Position numbers and translations under genes: made by a program. A stretch of DNA of 64,000 nucleotides from Cristatella mucedo (taxonomy: Eukaryota > Bryozoa > Phylactolaemata > Cristatellidae). Under the pieces are notes generated by a model that was given only the letters and a program-made list of their open reading frames with translations, did not search any database and was not told the DNA's origin. This document shows positions 1 to 64,000 of the stretch, piece after piece (positions within the stretch are counted from its first letter, which is position 1; each line of letters starts with the position of its first letter). The stretch covers positions 6,130,501 through 6,194,500 of the forward strand of contig WPIO01000017.1 in assembly GCA_009760855.2 (NCBI GenBank). Direction: 5' to 3'.

Positions 1-310
1 CGCTTGATTAGAGTTCAAGCTGGCTCCAGCAACTCGAACTCGTCGACACTTCAATGCACAGAGTCATGCCTCGGTGGCGGAACTACACGCAGACTATCTC
101 AAATGCATATCAAGTAGCAGTGGCAAAGAAGACCATAGCTCCACCACGTATGCATTACCGATCGGACGATGAGGGCAGGGCACGAGAACTTGCCACTAAG
201 ACTGCAGACCAATGCTCTCCCTCACAGCCGATCGAGAGGCAGGCAGCTCATGGCAACCTCGGGAAGCTCAGAGCTACTCAGCTACCTAAGGCAAGCCAGC
301 CAACACTAAC

Positions 311-472
311 CCTTAGCGTCAATGCTAGCTGATGCTACCACTAACCATTCGATCGTGCTTCCTTTTCAGCAAATGTAAAGCGCCCAGAAATAGATTGAGT
401 TCTCTGGTGGTGCTATATCAAATGTAGATGTAAATGTAAAATCATTATTATCATCATTATAATTATTATATG
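311..472 (+). mobile_element. LINE family A 3'-end fragment
   Basis: Recognised by the family A terminal motif AAATGTAAAGCGCCTAGAAA followed by GAGATTGAGTTCTCTGAGGG and a simple ATT/TAT tail; here with a few substitutions. 5'-truncated copy of under 200 bases, no coding part. Confidence 0.75.
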
Positions 473-489
473 CACATAAACACTCGCAA

Positions 490-690
490 TTGCGGCAAGC
501 AACATGCAAGTCAGAAGGGGCACTTTCTCAAAGTGAGGACGGTCAACAGGACAGGGCTCGAACCCTTCGGGCTGACCATGCAATTCGACTAACAGTGTGT
601 TATTATCAAGTGAGCACGAGTGCACGATTCTTCGAGACAGTGAGCCCTGCTTACATTCACGGTAGGCACGAATAAAAAATGCCACAGACC
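490..690. other. tRNA-like/SINE-like segment, unassigned
   Basis: On the minus strand a B-box-like GGTTCGAGCCC (about 554-564) follows a short tRNA-like stretch. It matches neither SINE1 nor SINE2 outside the B box. Could be an old or different tRNA-derived SINE; weak. Confidence 0.25.
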
Positions 691-745
691 ACATAGCAGA
701 AGCTCAACTGGTGGCCAACTTGGCCACGAAATAGCATACACCTAC

Positions 746-22358
<21,613 letters not shown>

Positions 22359-23589
22359 GGCGACGGACAGACCAGTCGCGCACGTTGTCCAGCGGCAGGC
22401 GGCGACGCGCCGGCGAGTTTTACGGAGCCTCCCGCGCGTCCTGTCCAATGCCGAAACACGCCGGCGAAGCGCGCGCAGACGCAACGATGTTGGGTTCCAG
22501 GCCCTAGGCCGGAAGTGCTGAGCAATGAGCACCGCGAGAGAATACGCCCAGTGGGCCGGGCTGTCAGCCGTCACGTGGCCCTAATAGGCACTTCGTGGCC
22601 CCCCTGCGGTTGGCGCCGACGCTTCCGGTAGACTGTTGGAAGAAACTACGAACGACAGAAGCCACATGCACAATCTTAAAAGGAAATTCTCAGTCGCCAT
22701 ACTTACAGCCGCCAAGGCCGGATGCAGGTTAACAGAGGAAACTGTAGCGGGAAAGGGGTGGGGCTGACGAAACCGCAAAATTCGGGAAAGCCATCACATT
22801 TAAAGGGAGGAGCGAAAAACCGTGCCGGAATCCCACCCGCAAAAATCGACCGCGGTTGGTGGATGTACCTGCTGCGGATGACGGCGAACTGCGTAAATTT
22901 TAAAACCTGACTTGACCAAAAAGATGCCCTGCATGAGGCTAAGCTGCATCAGGCCCTAAAAAATTAATAATAACTAGTTCTGCGAAAAAAATCTGGGCGA
23001 GCAGGATAGGCTGCTGCGAGCCACTGGAGTATCGAGGAAGGACCCCCGGTGTCTTAGCCTACCGGTAAGGTACTCATACTGAAGGTGTCTATCTCAGTAA
23101 GATAATCTGGTCCTGCGTACAGATAATTACTTTTTAAAGACCTCCGTAAAAATGGTTACCTTAAAAAACTTTAATAAAAAAATATACAGTTATCCCGAAC
23201 AGATTGTGCATGCCAAACTCGTCCACTGCATAACCACCCCATTTAACTTTCTTTAAGAAAGTGATGTACACCTCTTGATTCGCTCGTCAATGCAATCGGA
23301 GGCAGATGATAGTCGGAAGGCTCCTCTAGCAGTATAAATCGACCTGTTGGCTCAGTTGACCTTTAGGTTTTTACTTCTTTTCACTCTTCTGGATGCAAAC
23401 TTCGTTTCTTCGCGCCATAGGAGCACCGAGATACAATTTTCTGTGGCTATTCTATAAAAAAAAGTCACTACCATCCGAGAAGATTCTGAGTGTCCCCACT
23501 TACGGAGCCCCTCCCGGATACATCTTTATAAAACTTGGCCTAATTACACATGGTACTGAACTCTTTTACAGAGCTCCTGCTAAAGTCCA

Positions 23590-24620
23590 CACCATTGCTC
23601 ACGCACGTTCTCATGCAATGCGGTGCAATCGACTGCAACGTCCGGGGCTAATACCACTGTCCACTGCAATCCGCCATGAAATGCCCAGAAAACGGATGCT
23701 CAATGCTCCAATTTTAAATACTAAATAGAGTGCATTGTGTTTAAAATGCACCAACATAATTTAAACCCCCTGCGCATGCAAAATTTTGGACGATGCACAG
23801 CAATCGGCAGTATTTGTCCACCCCAATGCTGTAATCCACGACAATCCGCCGAAAATCATTCAGAAATTGGTGGAAATGCAAAGCCTCGATTTCCCTTGAA
23901 TATAGAAATTCACGGTGTTAAAAGTTAATCCAAGAACGTCTAGCTCTTTTACACGTTATTTGTCCAGGGATAGACACCAATCGATTTCAATGACCCGGGA
24001 CAAAACAGCAATCCGTCACCCAAATTCCATCAAAAATCCGCCAGGAATCGGATGCTCGAAGCTCCAGTTTGAATTGCTAGCAGCAGTACGATCTGTTCCA
24101 AGTTCACCAAAAAAATCTCGAGCCACTGAGAATGCTCATTTTTGGGTGATATTAATAACAATAATAATTATTATTATAGCTTCTTTAACAGCCTCATTTG
24201 TGTAGCCGCAGTCGAGTCTTAACGGATATCACTACCACTCGCAGTTGGCAATTAAAGACAGCCCACTTCAGGATTCGAACCCACGACTTCTGTCGTGGAG
24301 AGCGAGCACCTTACCTCCTGGGCTATCACGGTCCTTATTATGCGCACCAATTGACAGTGATGGTCTGTGCAAATACCATAATCTGCTGCAATCCACCTCA
24401 AAGCAACCAGATGTCGGATTTGCGAACTCCAATTTATAAAAAAGTACTACAGCACATTTTTTTCTTAAAATTCTCCAAATTATTTCAAGCCATATCGATT
24501 GTGTTATATCCTGCAATGCACACCGATTGATTGCAATGGTCAGGGCCTATTCCTTTACTGCACACCGGCCGCTTATGAATTGACTCAGACCTCACTGCGA
24601 TCAGTGAGTATCGATTCGCT
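23590..24620. repeat. Diverged tandem array, about 172-bp period
   Basis: The motif cluster CAATCGATTGCAATG ... GCAATCCGCCA ... CGGATGCTCGAAGCTCCAAT recurs near 23625, 23793, 23968, 24345 and 24519. Spacing is about 170-175 bases once the SINE at 24176-24335 is removed. Monomers are strongly diverged; the period is my manual estimate. Confidence 0.5.
24176..24335 (-). mobile_element. SINE1 inserted in the tandem array
   Basis: Minus-strand copy: TAAGGTGCTCGC A-box region, GGGTTCGAATCC B box, body and AGGCTGTTAAAGAAGC end. Confidence 0.8.
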
Positions 24621-24716
24621 GTTAGCCATGATAACATCCATTTGCAGCCACACTTGCGAAACTGAATGGATGCCGACGTCCCGCGGTGTTTCGGGTTCAA
24701 GGGCAGCATCGACTGA

Positions 24717-25172
24717 ATAATAATAATAATAATACATTTGTATTATTGGCTTCAGAGAATTTGATCTATTTCTAGGCACTTTGTCTTTGCTGTAAAGGAA
24801 GCATGATCGTGTATTTAGTAATAGCATGAACAATATCAACAAGAATAACATGGTTATTTTGTCGAGAATGTGATCCTTGATGCGAATAGGGTCATGCATA
24901 TGAGCCACAAGAGAAAATAAATCAGTCAGTGCTCGCAATTCGGTGCTTAAGGCGTCAGATAAGTGATCAAAATCAGCAAATGTAAAGTGCCTAGCAAGAG
25001 ATTGAGGACGAGATGACAGCCGCTCAAGAAGGACTCGGCAATCGATGGTATCAATCGCCGCCGAAAGATGCAGCCCAACTAGCAGAGACTCTGATAAGCG
25101 CCTAGGAAGAGATTGAGTTCTCTGAGGGTGCTTTATCAAGTGCATTATTATTATTATTATTATTAAGTCACT
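24717..25172 (-). mobile_element. LINE family A fragments, rearranged
   Basis: Minus-orientation tail at 24717-24800 (TAATAATAAT, CTATTTCTAGGCAC). Further up, minus-strand codons LSAAIDTIDCRVLLERLSSR belong to the RT. At 25085-25172 a plus-orientation tail ends the block, so at least two insertions are involved. Confidence 0.7.
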
Positions 25173-25179
25173 ATTCATG

Positions 25180-26370
25180 CGAAAATCACCATGCACTCGC
25201 GACAGCGCTGACTTTCTTGAGTGATAAGCTCTGAATCCTGAATGGAATCATTGGGGGTTTATTCTTGCTGATAAAGAAGCTAGACCAAGAATTCGCCAGA
25301 TCGCTTCAATGGTCAATAGCTAAGGTGCTGACCTGGTGCGATGCAAGGATGGCTGACGGTCAACGCCAGTTTTTTTGGGTTGTGTGTCTCTGGCTCCGCT
25401 ATATTTTTATAGAAGCGCTGGACTTGTCCTTAGTTAGGATAGATTGGCAGAATGCACAATATTCCTAATGTTCCCCGTTCATGGACAGCCAGTCCTGATC
25501 TTTTACATGTTTTTTTCAATCTGGCAGCTATAATTCCCAGCTAGTTTATAGTCTGCTGCGAAACATAGGCCGTCTGAACTAGGGCGTATAGTACGGATAC
25601 TCAGAGGAACACACTCGCTTAGAACACAAGCTAGAGTCACGGTATTCTATGGTCGGCTGGTTTAGCACGTCCGTTCCAGCACGAATGTAAGCAGACGTTG
25701 GAACGATCTATGTTGACTGGCATGTACACCTTTTCCCCATAGCTCAATCTAGAAAAGAACTTGCACGGCAACCAAGAGATTTCGGTATTTCACCCGATCG
25801 AAGCGATAGTGTGCTTGATACTCAGTCCCTCGGTAGACGGCCGCCTCGCGTTGTGCAATTTTGAATTCACCAGGCGCTCGCTCCTTTCAAGTTTCGCCCC
25901 TGCACATCGTCACATGCTCCTGCGTTTCTGCTCCTGCATACTATAGCTGATACAAAGAAGAAAAATTGTGCAGCCCCCCCTTGCCGCATTGAGATGTATG
26001 CCGGCGCCGGCTTACCTAGGCGGCCATTCACATAGTCGGCTTTAGCTTTCCCCGAGCAGTCCAATTATTTTCGCTGCGATGACACGGCTACCGACGGCGA
26101 TAGTAGGAATGTGAAGCAATTATTTGGGGCAAGCTTCTCTAAAGGCTTCTACAAAAGTTGTATTGAAATTGCAGATGCGAAATCCAAAATAGCCGACGCT
26201 CACCGCCAGCTATCTCCAACCCGCCCAAGGTCACCTTACCGAGGGATTCTTGAGATTATCTGGCGCATTCCTTCATTAGTTTTTTATCGTGAATATAATA
26301 AAATGAGAGATTCCATTACTAAGGTAACATCCTCGCTAGGCTTGTCACACTCAGTTCCTTGCAGTACCTA
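25180..26370. other. Unassigned intergenic stretch
   Basis: Between the two divergent genes. No ORF, exon or repeat family recognised; several T-rich and C-rich short runs. Confidence 0.6.
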
Positions 26371-26379
26371 AATGTCCGC

Positions 26380-28438
26380 ATTATATTACGTTATATCAGT
26401 CTGTAACTCTACGAAGCCACAAAAACTATGTGGGTGTTTCGCAGAAGAGTTTCCTATAGCACACTCAAGTCCTACGCAGCTTTCAGTACGCATTCGGTAG
26501 CCAACAGACTTCATCTCACACAACAGAGAGAAATTGAGAAGCATCGCCGAGTCAGGGGTGCATTTGAGGTAGTGAGTAAGTAGCACGGAAGTAGCAGCTC
26601 AGGCCGGCTGAAAACGATTTGCCAAAGTCGGCAGCAGATGTTGCGTAAGAGTTGTGGAAGAGTTCCAGAGTCTAGGACGTGCAGAGCAAAAGCTTCTATC
26701 GCCAATGGTCTTTCAATGGAGGAATGTGACACTTTATTTATTGACCATAGAGGACCCACTGACACAAGGAGGCTGAAACTGTTGCAGCACTTCAGCTGGG
26801 TATGAAGAAGCCAAACCGTGGCGGGCTTTGTTGGTCAGCAAAGGAACTTTACTCCGTATCCGTAGATAAACCGGCAGCCGTCCTAGATCTTTAAGCAAAG
26901 GAGACACATGGTCAAACCTGTGTGATTTGTTAACTAGCCTTGCAGTCATATGAATCGCCAGTTGCCAATGGCCTGGTGGATTTTTTCGGTAGCCCAGTCA
27001 AAATGGAATTGCAATTACCCAGCCGAGACAGAACTAAGGAGCTAGTTACACCTTTTTCAAGCCATATTGAAAGACAGTAATAAGCTATACAAATGAATTA
27101 TATATTTATTTATAATCTTCGAAAGCAATCGGATGTGATGGCTAGCTATGGAAGCAATCTTCTTAACGAAGCTTTCAAAATCTAGGCAGCTGTCGAAGTC
27201 GACATCTAAATTCCGAGCCCGCGATGACGGTCGCACGACAGCATTACCTATTAAAAGAGCTACGTCTTCTAGTCTAGCCATACGCTGGGGTGCCCTGTGA
27301 GTAGCAGTTACGTTTTATCATCGTTGCATTTAAGGGAATTTGCCGACATCCAGGATCAAATGTCTGCAAGGCAAGCAATCAGTTTACCAGTTGCTGCGAC
27401 AGATTCCGACCGTTTTTAAATGGCAAATACGACTGGGTATCGTCAGCATAAAAGTGATAACTGGTTGCATGGGCCCGAACCATTTTTTCCAGAGGTTGAG
27501 TATACATGGAGAACGGCAAAGGACCGAGAACGGACCCTTGCGGAGCTCCCCGGGTAACTGACTGGTCTGGTGCCTGACCCCACGACAAGGATTGAATAGA
27601 AGGTCAGAGAAGTACGATTCGAACCACGCCAGTGCCTCATCCGCCAGACCGATTGCTGATCTCAATCCTTTAAGTAGGATATCGTGATTAATAAGGTCGA
27701 AGGCATTGATAAGGCTAGCAGCCCTAGGGCAGTGACACTCTCATCATCGTTGCTGCATAGGATGTCACTGACTACACGGAGGAGAGCAGTTTCGGTGTAG
27801 TGCTGCCGCTTGAACCCGGCTGAAAATTTTTATCTGACGACTCATTCTTTTCAGTGTGTGCTAAAAATTGCTTAGCTACAATTTTTTCAAGAATATTCGA
27901 CAAAAAAAGACAAAAGGGAAACTGGGCAATAGTTTGCATCGACCTCTAAATCCAATCCAGGCTTTTTAAGTATCTGTCTAAGGATGGCGATTTTAAGAAT
28001 TTGAGTATAGCCCCGTTTTCCAGAGAAGCATTACAAATCAAAGTTATAGCTGGGCTAAGTTTGTTTGCAAGTAAAGACCACAGATGGGACGGTATAGGTT
28101 CTTCGGAAGACGAGCCCTTTTTATTTACTAGACTTGATCACTGTAGCCACATCGCCTGAGGAGACCTCGAAAAAATCTCTTAAGGGAAATCATATATTGT
28201 GATTCAAAACATTTGATTTCGTCGTCAGAGGCTTTATGGAGGCATGAATGTGCGCAATGTTTTCAGTGAAGAAGGCTGAAAATTTATCGGCCGAGTTTTT
28301 AATATCTGGATAGTGAGACCTCCCAAAATTGGCCAGCAACTTGTATACCATCTCATAAATCTGTTTTGGATCTGACTGGAAGGACTTCAGTTTTCGCGCT
28401 TTAAAATAAGCCATGGCTTTTCTAAGCTTTCAATGATG
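26380..28438 (-). mobile_element. LINE family B, longest copy, with RT
   Basis: Minus strand. Reading from 28414 downward: AYFKARKLKSFQSDPKQIYE linker; [54 protein letters not shown] with the YADD box (about 27450); SSRARNLDVDFDSCLDFES; and NKARHGLASSYPAEVLQQF near the C-terminus. Frameshifts throughout. CR1-like RT organisation, but sequence clearly distinct from family A. Confidence 0.85.
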
Positions 28439-28442
28439 CAAT

Positions 28443-29539
28443 TGTAACGCCGAAGGCTCGGCGGAGGGGGCGCAACCTGCCGCTTACCGAGCAGCGTAAC
28501 ATACTGTCGAATGCGATTCGGTACACGTCTATGCGTAATAAGCAGACAGCCAAGAAATGAATGTTTCTGGCGCCGACCTATTCACCGTTTCTAAGGGGTC
28601 GTGAGTTCGCGGCGTGAATTGGAAAGCGAGAAACATGATTAGAGGATTTTACTGAGCTTTATTCGATAGCGAACAGTGTCGCTGCGCGTCTAGCTCAATT
28701 TTATCTCCATACTCCTCACAGGCTCTCAACTGGACAAGCACTCGTGCGGGGTAAATGCGTCCTCGCACTTACGCTACCTACATCTATATTGGGGAACGAC
28801 CCAAATAGATGGAGGAGCCCGAACCGGAAGCTAGACCCTGACTGGAGAACTAGGGCTCCGCTTCCGCCGTGAAGGCAGGAATAACTTACATACTAAACCG
28901 AACTACTTCCAGTTCGCATCGGCAAATCCTTATGCCGGGACCGCATTTGTGCACACACAAAACAAAAACAACAAGTACAAAATGCGAGCACGGGCGCAAT
29001 ACGACAGTATTTGGTGACGTCCACCGAGTGCTCCTGGCGCTGCCTCGCCCTGTCCCGTCAATCGCCGGCGAACAGCCCAATCTCCGCACTCGCTTTGAGG
29101 GAAACGAATCCGGTCACTACCAGAGACGGCGTCGAAACGAAGCCGAAGAAAGAGCAGGAGCCGAAGAAAGACACGGAGCGAGCGTCGCTCTACTTATAAA
29201 CACCTAGCTATGGGGAAAGAGCTTAGTGGTATTGGGTCCGGCACCGTGGGCCATTTCGGTGAGGAATTAATACCGCCGCTCGACCACCGGATGAGCAAAC
29301 CCGTCCAGTTTGAATGCCGAGAAGGTTCCAGACAATTCATTTTGGACAGAGTTATGGCCGAGGTTGACTGGCCAGCCAGCATTGATCAACCGCCTGTGCG
29401 GAAAGCAGACCTTTTCTAAAGGACGAATCACCACGGCTGGTGCTCCTCTCTGGCTCACTGCTCCAGGATAAAGGAGTTTTTGCCCGCCGAGCAACTCTTG
29501 TTATTGCTAAAATTGACCCAAGACTAGCGCTGCGCTACA
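28443..29539. mobile_element. Candidate LTR element
   Basis: Starts TGTAACGCCGAAGG, similar to the better-supported LTR at 48702 (TGTAACCACGCCGAAG), and could end ..CTACA at 29539, giving flanks CAAT and CAAC (three of four bases). GC-rich interior with a TTTATT motif. Boundaries uncertain. Confidence 0.4.
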
Positions 29540-29574
29540 CAACTAATATCAAAGTTCAGAGCGCAGTCTCAGAA

Positions 29575-30150
29575 TTAGCCCTCTAGACACTCACTGTACA
29601 CACCACTTTCGCCTACCGAGATAAAGAGACTTGCTGCTGCCGTCCATAACTGATATGCTAATTACACTTGATACCCTTAGCCTCCGGCCTAGTCACTGCA
29701 GTCATCAAAAAGGCTGTCGTTAGGCAGCTCACCAATAAGGCAAACTAGACCAGAAAAAATTGAGGAAATTTTTCCCAGTCTTTCCACTGCCTTTCCTATC
29801 ACAGACTATGAAACGACTTGTGATAGACCAGTTAAACTCTAATTTCAAAACTGCAAACTTAGTATGTAAGATTCAGGAAGGTTTTATAGCTGATCACACC
29901 GGTGTTGAAAGACGTTTTTTCGTGTGATCCCAAATAACGGAGCTCATTCCTGAATGACCTCGTGACATATCCCGACTCAACGAAATTTAAAAAGAAGCTA
30001 AAAACGCACATGTTTCTCACATTTGCTGGGTCCTTGCGCGTGTTAGCGCCAACCAGCTGACATGCTTCCTCTACAGCATACGTAAAGAACTCTGAAGGAG
30101 ATTAATTTCTCTTATGGTGCTATGAAGGTTCCTTATTAAAAATTGTCTTA
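29575..30150 (+). mobile_element. LINE family A, diverged, internally deleted
   Basis: RT N-terminal part recognisable (CTGTCGTTAGGCAGCTCACC; GATAGACCAGTTAAACTC), then a jump to the C-terminal AAATTTAAAAAGAAGCTAAA and the terminal GAGATTAATTTCTCTTATGG. Ends about 340 bases upstream of the PLEKHA8 start codon. Confidence 0.65.
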
Positions 30151-30189
30151 GTATTTCCAGAGGCCTGGCTCACTACCGCTGCTGCTGCT

Positions 30190-30488
30190 GCGAGAGAAGA
30201 GAATGGTAGCTGCGGGCGCTTAGAGTGAGGGGGCGGTCTCGGGGGCGGAGCGAGAAATAGGCGGGGCAGTCAGGGTTTGCGAGTCGGCATAGCTCTCTTC
30301 CCGTGCATCTCCACTTCCTTCACGATAATCACTGATCTTTCTTAAAAGTAAAAGGAATTAAATATGTGCTTGTATTTTAATTGTATTATATCCATTAAAA
30401 CCTGGCACAGTAAGGCGGGTCAAACTCCAGTCTCTGACAACAATCACACTCGCTGTGCGTGGAAACAAGTCGCTCTACGTGAGGTGGC
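30190..30488 (+). promoter_or_regulatory. Putative PLEKHA8 promoter / 5' leader with GC boxes
   Basis: Three GC-box-like motifs: GGGGGCGG near 30229, GGGGGCGG at 30241 and GGCGGGG at 30260, in a local GC-rich patch about 225-260 bases before the start codon. The stretch from 30330 to 30400 is AT-rich and has an out-of-frame ATG at 30364. No TATA box at a convincing distance. Inferred from position and composition only. Confidence 0.45.

Positions 30489-64000
<33,512 letters not shown>

Overview
This is eukaryotic, intron-rich, repeat-laden DNA, almost certainly from an invertebrate metazoan. Coding sequence comes as short GT-AG exons separated by kilobase introns. Both recognisable genes belong to animal families. 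The rest is largely non-LTR retrotransposon debris, tRNA-derived SINEs, DNA-transposon fossils and long microsatellites. I cannot name the species. No bacterial-type operon, CRISPR array or rRNA is visible.

Two host genes were assembled by hand from exons with matching splice phases. (1) Minus strand, about 22.36 kb down to below 1 kb: a UBASH3 (STS/TULA) homologue. Its order is a UBA domain split over two exons, a 2H-phosphoesterase-like domain over three exons, an SH3 exon and a tentative linker exon. The histidine-phosphatase half lies off the left edge. Its first exon sits in a CpG island (about 21.64-22.66 kb). (2) Plus strand, 30.49 kb to beyond 64 kb: a PLEKHA8/FAPP2 homologue. It has an N-terminal PI4P-binding PH domain over three exons, a conserved helical segment, a 26-nt microexon, a linker exon and the first exon of the GLTP domain; the rest is off the right edge. 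The two genes are divergent, with start codons about 8.1 kb apart. In animals generally, UBASH3 proteins down-regulate tyrosine-kinase receptors through ubiquitin and Cbl, and FAPP2 moves glucosylceramide at the Golgi. Nothing here ties the two functionally.

Repeat landscape. LINE family A (CR1-like; APE endonuclease plus RT; (ATT)n tail) occurs in both orientations from short tails to copies over 2 kb. LINE family B (a second CR1-like family with a short ACATT-type tail) appears mainly on the minus strand. SINE1 is tRNA-like and ends near a conserved TTAAATCAGCTAGC motif. SINE2 is tRNA-like but carries the LINE A 3' end. Also present are two LTR-like elements, an internally deleted Tigger/pogo element, a THAP9/P-type transposase fragment, an unclassified 0.55-kb repeat with three copies, a diverged tandem array of about 172-bp period, and many microsatellites including a roughly 750-bp pyrimidine tract just after a FAPP2 splice donor. 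The most informative place for repeat history is 47.45-51.85 kb, where one LINE A copy holds an LTR, two SINE1 copies and another LINE tail.
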